Assembly: GCF_036016755.1 (NCBI RefSeq)
Contig: NZ_JAYXIH010000017.1
Location: forward strand, 1-64,000
Direction of reading: 5' to 3'
Length of the DNA stretch: 64,000 nt
Origin: Aurantimonas coralicida_A
Lineage (GTDB): Bacteria > Pseudomonadota > Alphaproteobacteria > Rhizobiales > Rhizobiaceae
Positions 7,629 to 15,380 of the stretch are shown here, piece by piece. How positions within the stretch are numbered: the first letter of the stretch is position 1; each line of letters opens with the position of its first letter. The notes beneath the pieces are model-generated. The model did no database searches. It worked only from the letters and a program-made list of their open reading frames with translations, and had not been told where the DNA came from. The position numbers and the translations under genes are program-made.

Positions 7629-8278
7629 TGGCCCGCACCGCTGATCGATTCCGGCGCGACGGCGAGCCCCGTCCCGATCATCGCGTCGCGCGTGACCAGA
7701 TCGGCCAGTTGGTTCTCCTCCAGTCCGTCCGTCCCGGCCGGCCGCATCGGCACGACGAGATAGCGCATCTCTGCGGTCGAATCCCACACCCGGATCTTGA
7801 CGTCCGGCGAGAGGCTTACACCGAACTCCTCCAACACCCCACGAGGGTCGATGACGGCACGGGAGCGATAGGGCGGCGATTTGTACCAGACCGGCGGCAG
7901 CCCGAGCACCGCCCACGGGTAGCAGGAGCAAAGCGTGCAGACGACGAGGTTGTGCGTTGCCTGCGTGTTGAATACCGCGCGCATGTGCTCGCCCTGCCGG
8001 CCGGTGAAGCCGAGCGAGGCGATCGCGGCCGTCGCATCCTCGCGCAGCCACGCCTCGAATCGTGGATCGGCCCAGGCTTTCGCCACCACCCGCGCGCCGT
8101 TGCGCGGCCCCACCTTGGTCTCGTAGGTTTCGATGATCGCGTCGATCGCGTCCCGGTCGACGAGCCCCTTGCGGGTCAGGATCGTTTCCAGCGCTTTCAC
8201 CCGCGCCGTCATCGGGTCGAGATCATTGTCGTGGGCATGCCCATGATGGTGGGCGTCATCGTCGTGCGAATGGCTCAT
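7625..8278 (-). CDS. nthA: Nitrile hydratase alpha subunit, cobalt type
   Basis: The catalytic subunit (217 residues) carries the metal-binding claw V-C-T-L-C-S-C-Y, with C114, C117 and C119 as ligands. Threonine after the first cysteine and tyrosine after the third mark the non-corrin cobalt class; iron enzymes have C-S-L-C-S-C-T. The N-terminus is a His/Asp-rich tail (nine His among the first 16 residues) that could bind metal before loading. It converts R-CN plus water to the amide in the cytoplasm. The genes run alpha, beta, accessory with overlaps. No amidase gene is nearby to take the amide to acid. The start of this gene lies inside the shifted 3' end of the upstream LysE-type gene. 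Confidence 0.95.
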   Translation of the reverse strand: MSHSHDDDAHHHGHAHDNDLDPMTARVKALETILTRKGLVDRDAIDAIIETYETKVGPRNGARVVAKAWADPRFEAWLREDATAAIASLGFTGRQGEHMRAVFNTQATHNLVVCTLCSCYPWAVLGLPPVWYKSPPYRSRAVIDPRGVLEEFGVSLSPDVKIRVWDSTAEMRYLVVPMRPAGTDGLEENQLADLVTRDAMIGTGLAVAPESISGAGQ

Positions 8279-8915
8279 GGCCTAAAGCTAAGCCTGCCGC
8301 GCTTTCCTCGCAATATGCCTGGTCACAACAGCATCGCACCAGGGTCAGCGCCAGGAGCACCCCCATCGCGATGTTGAACCATTTCAGCCGCGCTGGATCG
8401 GCGAGGAAGCGCTTGAGCATCACCCCGAAGCCCGCCCAGGTCGACACGCTCGGCCAGTTGACCAAGGTGAAGGCCGCGGCAACGAGCACGACCGAGAGGA
8501 ACGGTCGCGCGGGATCGGTGTAGATCGCCATCGCGGTGATCGCCATCACCCAGGCCTTGGGATTGACCCACTGGAACGCCGCCGCCTCGACAAAGGTCAT
8601 CGGCCGCTCGCCACCCTTCCCCTCACTCATTCGGCGGGTCGTCGCGATCTTCCAGGCCAGAAACAGGAGGTAGGCACCGCCCGCGAGCTTCAGTGCGATA
8701 TGGAGTGGCGGATAAGCTGCCAGCAACGCGCCGAGCCCAAATCCGACCGCCAGCAGCAACAGGCAGAACCCGCCGGCGATGCCGCACATGTGCGGGAAGG
8801 TCCGCCAAAAGCCGAAATTCACGCCCGACGCCAGCAGCATCAGATTGTTCGGCCCGGGCGTGATCGAGGCCACGAAGGCAAAGGCCAGCAGCGCGAGGAA
8901 GACGTCGGGGTTCAT
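8256..8915 (-). CDS. LysE/RhtB-family exporter with frameshifted C-terminus
   Basis: An inner-membrane amino-acid exporter of the LysE superfamily, with five to six hydrophobic segments, the family motif SITPGPNNLMLLASGVNFG at about residues 16-34 and FQWVNPKAWVMA in the middle. The body is normal, but after ...ALTLV the frame reads RCCCDQAYCEESAAGL and runs into the nitrile hydratase alpha gene. One extra C near 8336 would give VPMLL followed by a stop at 8323, which is how this family normally ends. So a 1-nt deletion (or sequencing error) has replaced the last residues with an unrelated 25-residue tail and created a 23-nt overlap with nthA. Substrate unknown. Confidence 0.85.
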   Translation of the reverse strand: MNPDVFLALLAFAFVASITPGPNNLMLLASGVNFGFWRTFPHMCGIAGGFCLLLLAVGFGLGALLAAYPPLHIALKLAGGAYLLFLAWKIATTRRMSEGKGGERPMTFVEAAAFQWVNPKAWVMAITAMAIYTDPARPFLSVVLVAAAFTLVNWPSVSTWAGFGVMLKRFLADPARLKWFNIAMGVLLALTLVRCCCDQAYCEESAAGLALGHEPFARR

Positions 8916-9001
8916 GACAATCAATCTTCAGGTCGGCTTTACTATCCTCTCGATCGGGACAGTCGTCGCGACCCAAGCGCCTGTACTCAACGCTTTGTGG
9001 C

Positions 9002-9574
9002 CTACATTCCCGCCTTGCCGCGCGACAGCGCCGCGACGCCCGTGCGGCAGACCTCGACGAGGCCGAGCGGCGCCATGATCGCAACGAATTTGTCGATCTT
9101 CGACGGCCTACCGGTGATCTCGAAGACGAAATGCTCGATCGAGGAGTCGATGACCTTGGCGCGGAAGACGTCGGCCAGCCGCAGCGCCTCGACGCGACCC
9201 TCGCCCTTGCCGGCCACCTTGACGATCGCCAGCTCGCGCTCGATCGGCGCGCTTTCGCCGTCTTCGCCCGCAACGCGGGTGAGATCGACGACGCGATGCA
9301 CCGGCACGATCCGGTCGAGCTGGCTTTTCAACTGCTCGATCACATGCGGCGCGCCGCGGGTGACGACCGTGATGCGCGACAGATGCTTCTCGTGCTCGGT
9401 TTCCGAGACCGTCAGGCTTTCGATGTTGTAGCCACGGCCGGAGAACAGCCCGATCACACGCGCCAGAACCCCCGGTTCGTTGTCGACGATGATCGCCAGC
9501 GTGCGCGCCTCGTTCGCCTCCTTTTCGGGAGTGATGAAATAGGCCGAAGCGGGTGGCTGGACGGGTCTGTTCAT
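9002..9574 (-). CDS. ilvN: Acetolactate synthase small (regulatory) subunit
   Basis: The regulatory partner of IlvB (190 residues). An N-terminal ACT domain (RTLAIIVDNEPGVLARVIGLFSGRGYNIESL, about residues 22-52) binds valine for feedback inhibition; the C-terminal half (FRAKVIDSSIEHFVFEITG) is the ALS_ss_C domain. The ATG at 9574 is chosen because the conserved part begins soon after; a longer frame to 9652 has no family support. It follows ilvB by 133 nt on the same strand, the usual order, and should share the attenuated ilvB transcript. Confidence 0.96.
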   Translation of the reverse strand: MNRPVQPPASAYFITPEKEANEARTLAIIVDNEPGVLARVIGLFSGRGYNIESLTVSETEHEKHLSRITVVTRGAPHVIEQLKSQLDRIVPVHRVVDLTRVAGEDGESAPIERELAIVKVAGKGEGRVEALRLADVFRAKVIDSSIEHFVFEITGRPSKIDKFVAIMAPLGLVEVCRTGVAALSRGKAGM

Positions 9575-9707
9575 GGTCGAACTCGGTACTCTGGAGATGG
9601 CGGCACCATAGAGGCGCGCGCGAAAAAGAAAAGCGTCGGCGCGGCGGTACAAACGCGCCGAAGCGCGAAAGCCGTCGAGACAATCCCCCGACGCGGCGCC
9701 GCTGCGT

Positions 9708-11492
9708 CTACACTAGCGCCTTGCCCTTGGCGTCGATGGCGCTGGCCACTGCCTCGTCGCTTGCCTCGTCCGGCAGCAGGATTTCGTTATGCGCCTTGCC
9801 CGACGGAATCATCGGGAAACAGTTGGCGAGATTGGCCACCCGGCAGTCGAACAGCACCGGCTTGTCGACAGCCAGCATCTCCTCGATCGCGTCATCGAGA
9901 TCGCCCGGCTTCTCGCAGCGAATGCCGTGGCCGCCATAGGCTTCCGCCAGCTTGACGAAATCCGGCAGCGCCTCGGTGTAGGAGTGCGACAAGCGGTTGC
10001 CGTGCAAGAGCTGCTGCCACTGGCGGACCATGCCCATATACTGGTTGTTGAGAATGAAAATCTTGACGTTCGCTTGGTGCTGAACCGCCGTCGACATCTC
10101 CTGCATGTTCATCAGCACCGAAGCGTCACCGGCGATGCAGACCGACAAGGCATCGGGATGGGCGATCTGCGCGCCGATCGCCGCCGGCAGGCCGTAGCCC
10201 ATCGTCCCCAGCCCGCCGGAGGTAAGCCAATGGTTCGGCTCCTCGAAACCATAGAACTGCGCCGCCCACATCTGATGCTGGCCGACCTCGGTCGACACGT
10301 AGGTTTCGCGGTCCTTGGTCGCCGCGTAGAGCCGCTGCACGGCGTATTGCGGCATGATGACGTCGTTGTTCGGCTTGTAGGCGAGGCAGTCGCGCGCGCG
10401 CCAGGTCTCGATCTGATCCCACCAGTTCGCCAGCGCCGCAGGTTCGCTCGCCTTGCCGCGCGCCTTCCAGAGTTCGACCATGTCCTTCAGCACATGGCCG
10501 ACATCGCCTATGATCGGCAGGTCGACATGGACGTTCTTGTTGATCGACGAGGGATCGATGTCGATGTGGATCTTCTTCGAGTTCGGCGAGAACGCATCGA
10601 GGCGCCCGGTGATGCGGTCGTCGAAGCGCGCACCGACGCACAGCATCACGTCGCAGCCATGCATGGCGAGATTCGCCTCGTAGGTGCCGTGCATGCCGAG
10701 CATGCCGAGCCAATTCTTGCCGGACGCGGGATAGGCGCCAAGCCCCATCAGCGTCGAGGTGATCGGAAAACCCGTGCTCGCGACGAACTCCCGCAGCAGC
10801 CGCGTCGCCTCCGGTCCGGAATTGATCACGCCGCCGCCCGAATAGATCATCGGGCGCTTCGCGGCGGCCAGCATGGCGACCGCCGCCTCGATCCGGTCGC
10901 GGTCGCCGTCGAGCTTCGGCCGGTAGCTCTCATGCTGACGGATCGGCGGCGGCGGCGAATAGGTGCCGGTCGCGAACTGGACGTCCTTCGGCACGTCGAC
11001 GACCACGGGGCCGGGCCGGCCAGTGGTGGCGACATGAAACGCCTCGTGCAACACGCGGGACAGGTCATTGACGTCCTTGACCAGCCAGTTGTGCTTGGTG
11101 CAGGGCCGCGTGATCCCGACCGTGTCGCATTCCTGGAAGGCGTCGGAGCCGATCAGCGTCGTCGGCACCTGGCCGGTGATGCAGACCAGCGGGATCGAAT
11201 CCATCAGCGCATCCTGCAGCGCCGTCACCGCATTGGTCGCACCGGGCCCGGAGGTCACCAGCATCACCCCCGGTCGGCCGGTCGACCTGGCATAGCCCTC
11301 CGCGGCATGACCGGCGCCCTGCTCGTGCCGCACCAGAATGTGGCGAACCTCCTCCTGCTGGAAGATCTCGTCATAGATCGGTAGCACCGCGCCGCCCGGG
11401 TAACCGAAGATATCCGTGACGCCATTGTCCTTCAGCGCCTGGACGACCATTTCGGCGCCCGTCATTTCCCGCGTTTCCGCTGTCGCTTCCAT
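9708..11492 (-). CDS. ilvB: Acetolactate synthase large (catalytic) subunit
   Basis: A 594-residue thiamine-diphosphate enzyme that condenses two pyruvates to acetolactate, or pyruvate with 2-oxobutyrate, the first common step of branched-chain synthesis. The three domains are visible: N-terminal PYR domain with the catalytic Glu in RHEQGAGHAAEGYAR, a central FAD-binding domain, and the C-terminal PP domain with the ThDP motif GDASVLMNMQEMST...NN. The ATG at 11492 begins the conserved part; the open frame upstream crosses the attenuator and is not coding. A leader peptide and terminator just upstream show control by attenuation. Confidence 0.97.
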   Translation of the reverse strand: MEATAETREMTGAEMVVQALKDNGVTDIFGYPGGAVLPIYDEIFQQEEVRHILVRHEQGAGHAAEGYARSTGRPGVMLVTSGPGATNAVTALQDALMDSIPLVCITGQVPTTLIGSDAFQECDTVGITRPCTKHNWLVKDVNDLSRVLHEAFHVATTGRPGPVVVDVPKDVQFATGTYSPPPPIRQHESYRPKLDGDRDRIEAAVAMLAAAKRPMIYSGGGVINSGPEATRLLREFVASTGFPITSTLMGLGAYPASGKNWLGMLGMHGTYEANLAMHGCDVMLCVGARFDDRITGRLDAFSPNSKKIHIDIDPSSINKNVHVDLPIIGDVGHVLKDMVELWKARGKASEPAALANWWDQIETWRARDCLAYKPNNDVIMPQYAVQRLYAATKDRETYVSTEVGQHQMWAAQFYGFEEPNHWLTSGGLGTMGYGLPAAIGAQIAHPDALSVCIAGDASVLMNMQEMSTAVQHQANVKIFILNNQYMGMVRQWQQLLHGNRLSHSYTEALPDFVKLAEAYGGHGIRCEKPGDLDDAIEEMLAVDKPVLFDCRVANLANCFPMIPSGKAHNEILLPDEASDEAVASAIDAKGKALV

Positions 11493-11573
11493 CGTCGTGA
11501 TCTTCCGTCTGCTGTCTGCCGGATTTGTCTGGCGCCGTTTCCTGTCCGGATATTTGCCGGAAATCGGCGCAAT

Positions 11574-11597
11574 AAAAAAGGGCCGCTGGGGCCCTTT
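11574..11597 (-). terminator. Attenuator terminator of the ilvB leader
   Basis: On the minus strand AAAGGGCC (11597-11590) pairs with GGCCCTTT (11584-11577) around a 5-nt loop and runs into a T-tract (11579-11574). It lies between the leader peptide and ilvB. Upstream arms (GCGCACACG near 11602-11610 and CGTGTGCGC near 11644-11652) can pair with each other and give the alternative fold. Confidence 0.85.
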
Positions 11598-11630
11598 GGA
11601 TGCGCACACGTGGCTATCGCCGGGCGGTCG

Positions 11631-11684
11631 CTAGACCGCCGCGCGTGTGCGCCTTCGTACTACGAGAATGCCGTTCGTGTTCAT
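11631..11684 (-). CDS. ilvB leader peptide (attenuation)
   Basis: A 17-codon frame, MNTNGILVVRRRTRAAV, with Ile-Leu-Val-Val in a row followed by a stop, 138 nt upstream of ilvB. Slow translation at these codons when branched-chain aminoacyl-tRNA is scarce would stall the ribosome and prevent the downstream terminator from forming. This matches the leader-attenuator design known for ilvB/ilvI operons of alphaproteobacteria. Too short for ordinary gene callers. Confidence 0.85.
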   Translation of the reverse strand: MNTNGILVVRRRTRAAV

Positions 11685-11808
11685 CGCACATGACGCTAAG
11701 CGCATCGGGACCGTCAGTCAACGCAATAGTGCGCGACCACTAAGGGCCGCGCACTATTGCAACAAGCTTAGATGTCGCGATCTCGAGACGCCGTGCCGAT
11801 CGACGGCC

Positions 11809-12618
11809 TCAAACGACCGCCTCGATATTGATGCGGCGATACAGCGCCTCGGCCAGCGCGTAGATGCCAAAGGCCATCAGGCCAAGCCCGGTCAACGACA
11901 GCAGCGCCCAACCGTACAACCAACCTTCCATCGCCGCCAGCGCCGTGTCCAGCCCCGGCGTATCGCCACTGGCATAGGAGGCGGCACCGCTGAACAACAG
12001 CCCGGCAAGGACAAGGAAGGTGACGCCTCGGGCCATCAGTCCGAACTGGCAGACCGGGGTCAACCAGCTGCGGACTCCCTCGGGAATCTCCATGTACTTT
12101 TCAAAGCCGGCTTTGGCGCCCTTGAAGATGTGGGCCGCGCCCGCCGCTGCCATACCGAGGGCAACGATATAGGTGAGCCAGACGCCGTAGCCCGCCTCAT
12201 AGGCCTTGGCGACAAGACCGTTTGAGCCGCCGCCACTCGCCATGCCGATCAGCAGGCTCGCGGCATAAAAGGCAAGCGCACCATAAGCCAAAGCGCTGAA
12301 GATCAGGCCAATCCGGACGAACATCCCTTTTGTGTCGGTACCGTGGTGGTCGACATCGAAGACGACCTGAACGATCCGCCAGGCGGCAAAGCAGGAAAGT
12401 GCGAGGACGAGCAGGCCGAGGAGAATGGTACCGAATGCCGACCCGGCGATCTGTCCGACCGCATCTTTGCTATCCATCGCCTCGCCGGAGGCGAACGCGG
12501 CGCGAAACGCGAAGTAGCCGATGATGAGAAACACCGCTCCCCGCGCCACATAGCCAGCCCTTGCGGCGTGCCGAAGCCAATCGCGGTTGTCGTCGGTCAG
12601 CTGGTGGGTGTCTGCCAT
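11809..12618 (-). CDS. DUF1206 integral membrane protein
   Basis: A 269-residue protein with about six hydrophobic helices arranged as three similar pairs, as in the DUF1206 family (for example RAGYVARGAVFLIIGYFAFRA, RIGLIFSALAYGALAFYA and FGLMARGVTFLVLAGLLFSG; each repeat begins with an aromatic/Arg-Gly turn). The family has no established function. An ATG at 12624 is possible; the one at 12618 has AAGG at better spacing. It lies 18 nt downstream of a diguanylate cyclase gene on the same strand and may be co-transcribed with it. Confidence 0.85.
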   Translation of the reverse strand: MADTHQLTDDNRDWLRHAARAGYVARGAVFLIIGYFAFRAAFASGEAMDSKDAVGQIAGSAFGTILLGLLVLALSCFAAWRIVQVVFDVDHHGTDTKGMFVRIGLIFSALAYGALAFYAASLLIGMASGGGSNGLVAKAYEAGYGVWLTYIVALGMAAAGAAHIFKGAKAGFEKYMEIPEGVRSWLTPVCQFGLMARGVTFLVLAGLLFSGAASYASGDTPGLDTALAAMEGWLYGWALLSLTGLGLMAFGIYALAEALYRRINIEAVV

Positions 12619-12636
12619 AATCATCGCCTTATTTTA

Positions 12637-13479
12637 CTAGGACGATACGCTATAGGACCGGATCCGTTCCCCGCCAAACGGAATTAGGCCGCCGGAATGG
12701 GCATAGACCCGATTGCGGCCGGATTGTTTGGCTCGGTAGAGCGCGATGTCGGCACGTTTGAGGAACGCGGCGTTCTCGTCGCCGGCGTTCGATACGGCCA
12801 AGCCGATCGACGCGGTGATGCGCAGGCTGACGTTGCCGACCCCGATGGTCAACATCGAGATAGCCTCACGGATCTGATCGGCGAAGCGTTGAAACTGCAT
12901 CGCGCTCATGTTCGGCGCAACGACGGCGAACTCCTCGCCGCCCACCCTCGCGACGATGTCATGATAGCGCGTGCACTCGAACAGGCAGGTCGCCACCGAC
13001 TTCAGGACCAAGTCGCCGACGTCATGCCCATGGGTGTCGTTGATCGCCTTGAAGTGGTCGAGATCGATCAGCATCAGCCCCAACGGACGTCCAATTCTGT
13101 CGAACTCAAGCAGATATTGCCGCAACGACTCGTCGAAAAAGCGGCGGTTGTTCATTCCGGTCAACGGGTCGGTCAGCGCGGCCCGTTCGAAATCCTGCGA
13201 GCGCTGCCGCAACAATCCCGCCAGCGAGTGCAGCTTGCCTTGCTCGCGGGCCTGTTGTCGGACCATCGGCAAGATCCAGAATAATCCGGCCAGCAAAGCG
13301 ACGATCAGGCATGAAAACGTCGCCGCGAAGAGGATCGACTCGACCCGTTGTTCCTCTGGCAAACCGATTTCCGCCAGCGCCGACGCGGCGACACTGTGCC
13401 CCGCATAGGCACTCGCTGCCGCGGCGGCGATCGTGCACAGGAACAATGCGACCGACCATTCCGACTTGCTGATGTTCAT
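12637..13479 (-). CDS. GGDEF diguanylate cyclase, membrane-bound
   Basis: A 280-residue protein with two N-terminal transmembrane helices flanking a short periplasmic loop, a linker helix, and a C-terminal GGDEF domain. The active-site signature reads GGEEF at residues 180-184, and an RxxD inhibitory site (R171, D174) lies five residues before it, so the enzyme should make c-di-GMP from two GTP and be product-inhibited. Substrate-binding motifs DPLTGMNNRRFF and LIDLDHFKAINDTHGHDVGD are intact. No sensor domain is recognisable beyond the membrane hairpin. An alternative GTG start at 13509 would add ten residues. Confidence 0.92.
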   Translation of the reverse strand: MNISKSEWSVALFLCTIAAAAASAYAGHSVAASALAEIGLPEEQRVESILFAATFSCLIVALLAGLFWILPMVRQQAREQGKLHSLAGLLRQRSQDFERAALTDPLTGMNNRRFFDESLRQYLLEFDRIGRPLGLMLIDLDHFKAINDTHGHDVGDLVLKSVATCLFECTRYHDIVARVGGEEFAVVAPNMSAMQFQRFADQIREAISMLTIGVGNVSLRITASIGLAVSNAGDENAAFLKRADIALYRAKQSGRNRVYAHSGGLIPFGGERIRSYSVSS

Positions 13480-13553
13480 GCAGAAGAAAAACCCGTTCTT
13501 TTCTGCCACGAATCACTAGCGCAATAGGTTCACCATCCGCTTAACCGTGTCGA

Positions 13554-14462
13554 TCAAATTGACGAGATTAGATCGGCGTCGGGCGCTTCCAACCGCGCCC
13601 AGTCGGAACCGAACTGATGCCGGAACCAGGTTTCCTGGCGCTTGGCGTATTGCCTTGTGCGTGTCACCGCGCGGGCTGTCGCCGAGTCGAGGGTCAGCCC
13701 GCCGTCGAGCACCGCGCCGAATTCGGCGACGCCGATCGCTTTGGCCGCCGACCCCGCTAGCGCACCGGGAAGCGCTAAAAACGCGGCGACCTCGGCGAGC
13801 GCGCCGGCCGCGACCATCGCATCGAAGCGCCGCGCGATCGTCTCGCGCAGCCGACTTCGCTCCGGCGCAAGGATGATCTTCACGCATTTGCCACTGTCGA
13901 GCAGCCCCTCGCCCTCTCCCGCCTGCAAGGATGACAGCGGCGTTCCGGCTGCCTCGCCCACCTCCAGCGCCCTGACGATCCGTTGTCCGTCCGCCGGCTT
14001 TATGCGGGCTGCGGCGACGCGGTCCCGCTCCGACAAAAGCCGATGCAGCGCTGGCGCACCCTCTTCCGCCAGCCGCCGCCGCCATGTCTCGCGAAGCTCT
14101 GGCGCGACCTCTGGCATGGCATCCAGAAACCCTAGCAAAGCCTTGAAATAAAGCCCCGTTCCGCCGCAAAAAATGGGAATCCGTCCGGACGCGCGGATAT
14201 CCGCGAGAACGGCTGCCGCCTGGCGTGTATACGTTCCAGCCGAGTAGGTTTCATGGGGGGGCACATGGCCGTAAAGGCGATGCGGAACCCGCTCGAGCTC
14301 GGCCGAAGTCGGCCGCGCCGTCAGGATTTCGAGCCCCGCATAGACCTGCATCGAATCGGCATTGACGATGACCCCGTCATGTCGCTCGGCGAGTTCGAGC
14401 GCCAGGCGCGACTTGCCGCTGGCGGTCGGCCCAGCTATCAGGATCGCCTGTTTTTCTGCCAT
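13554..14462 (-). CDS. miaA: tRNA dimethylallyltransferase
   Basis: MiaA transfers the dimethylallyl group from DMAPP to A37 of tRNAs that read UNN codons, the first step to ms2i6A. The 302-residue protein has the P-loop GPTASGKS at about residues 10-17, NADSMQVYAGL for substrate binding, the GGTGLYFKALLGFLD motif and the C-terminal RTRQYAKRQETWFRHQ region. The frame stays open well upstream (to 14978) but that region overlaps serB on the other strand; the ATG at 14462 gives the family-length protein. It is divergent from serB with only 16 bp between the start codons. Confidence 0.96.
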   Translation of the reverse strand: MAEKQAILIAGPTASGKSRLALELAERHDGVIVNADSMQVYAGLEILTARPTSAELERVPHRLYGHVPPHETYSAGTYTRQAAAVLADIRASGRIPIFCGGTGLYFKALLGFLDAMPEVAPELRETWRRRLAEEGAPALHRLLSERDRVAAARIKPADGQRIVRALEVGEAAGTPLSSLQAGEGEGLLDSGKCVKIILAPERSRLRETIARRFDAMVAAGALAEVAAFLALPGALAGSAAKAIGVAEFGAVLDGGLTLDSATARAVTRTRQYAKRQETWFRHQFGSDWARLEAPDADLISSI

Positions 14463-14478
14463 CTCGGATCGCCATATC

Positions 14479-15366
14479 ATGTTCGTCGCAACGCTCATCG
14501 CCGCACCGACCGGGGCCGGCCTGCCGGCTCGCGCCCTTGTCGACATCGCACGTGAGCTCGGTGTTCGACCTGAGACAGCCGACTGGCTCGACCCCGATTT
14601 CGCAGCCGATCTCGCCTTCGAGGCCGCTCCCTCACCTGAGCAGCGGCGCACCGTCGCCGAAATTGCCGCCGCCGGCCGCTTCGACTGCGTCGTGCAGCAG
14701 CGCGCGGAGCGGCGCAAGGACATTTTGATCGCCGACATGGATTCGACGATGATCGGCGAGGAATGCATCGACGAACTCGCCGCCGAGGTCGGAATCAAGG
14801 ACCGCGTTGCCGCAATCACTGCCCGGGCGATGAACGGCGAGATCGAATTCGAACCCGCCCTCAGGGAGCGCGTTGCCCTGCTTGCCGGCTTGCCGGAGGC
14901 GGTCGTGGCCAAGGTGATTTCCGAGCGCATCACGCTCGCGCCGGGCGGCGCCTCGCTGGTCGCGACCATGCGGGCCAATGGCGCCTATACAGCCCTGGTT
15001 TCCGGCGGTTTCACGGTATTCACCGGTCCAATCGCCGCGCGCCTCGGCTTTCATGAAAACCGCGCCAACCGCCTGTGCGCCGAGGCGGGGCAACTCACCG
15101 GCCACGTCGAAGAGCCCATTCTTGGAGCCCTCGCGAAGGTGACGGCGCTGGAAGCGATCGCCGCAGAACGCGGTGTCGGGGCAGAGCAGGCGATCGCGGT
15201 AGGCGACGGGGCCAACGACCTCGGGATGATCAAGCGCGCCGGCACAGGCATCGCGCTCCACGCCAAGCCGGCAGTCGCCGCGCAAGCGCCCCACCGCATC
15301 GACCACGGCGACCTGACGTCGCTGCTGTTCGTTCAGGGCTACAGGCGGGACAAGTTCCAGCAATAG
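14479..15366 (+). CDS. serB: Phosphoserine phosphatase
   Basis: SerB dephosphorylates O-phosphoserine, the last step of serine synthesis. The 295-residue protein has an N-terminal ACT-like regulatory region (about residues 1-80) and a HAD hydrolase domain: motif I DMDSTMIGEE with the nucleophilic Asp, motif II in VSGGFTVF, and motif IV GDGANDLGMI. The length fits the alphaproteobacterial form. It is divergent from miaA and converges with degP, whose stop codon lies 15 nt away; this miaA-serB-degP arrangement is part of a conserved Hyphomicrobiales block. Confidence 0.95.
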   Translation: MFVATLIAAPTGAGLPARALVDIARELGVRPETADWLDPDFAADLAFEAAPSPEQRRTVAEIAAAGRFDCVVQQRAERRKDILIADMDSTMIGEECIDELAAEVGIKDRVAAITARAMNGEIEFEPALRERVALLAGLPEAVVAKVISERITLAPGGASLVATMRANGAYTALVSGGFTVFTGPIAARLGFHENRANRLCAEAGQLTGHVEEPILGALAKVTALEAIAAERGVGAEQAIAVGDGANDLGMIKRAGTGIALHAKPAVAAQAPHRIDHGDLTSLLFVQGYRRDKFQQ

Positions 15367-15380
15367 ATCCCGGCACCGCC

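Noticed and set aside
9789..11384. 531-codon open frame on the plus strand
   Set aside because: Antisense to ilvB; the composition is His/Arg/Asp-rich without any family motif. High-GC genes leave such shadow frames.
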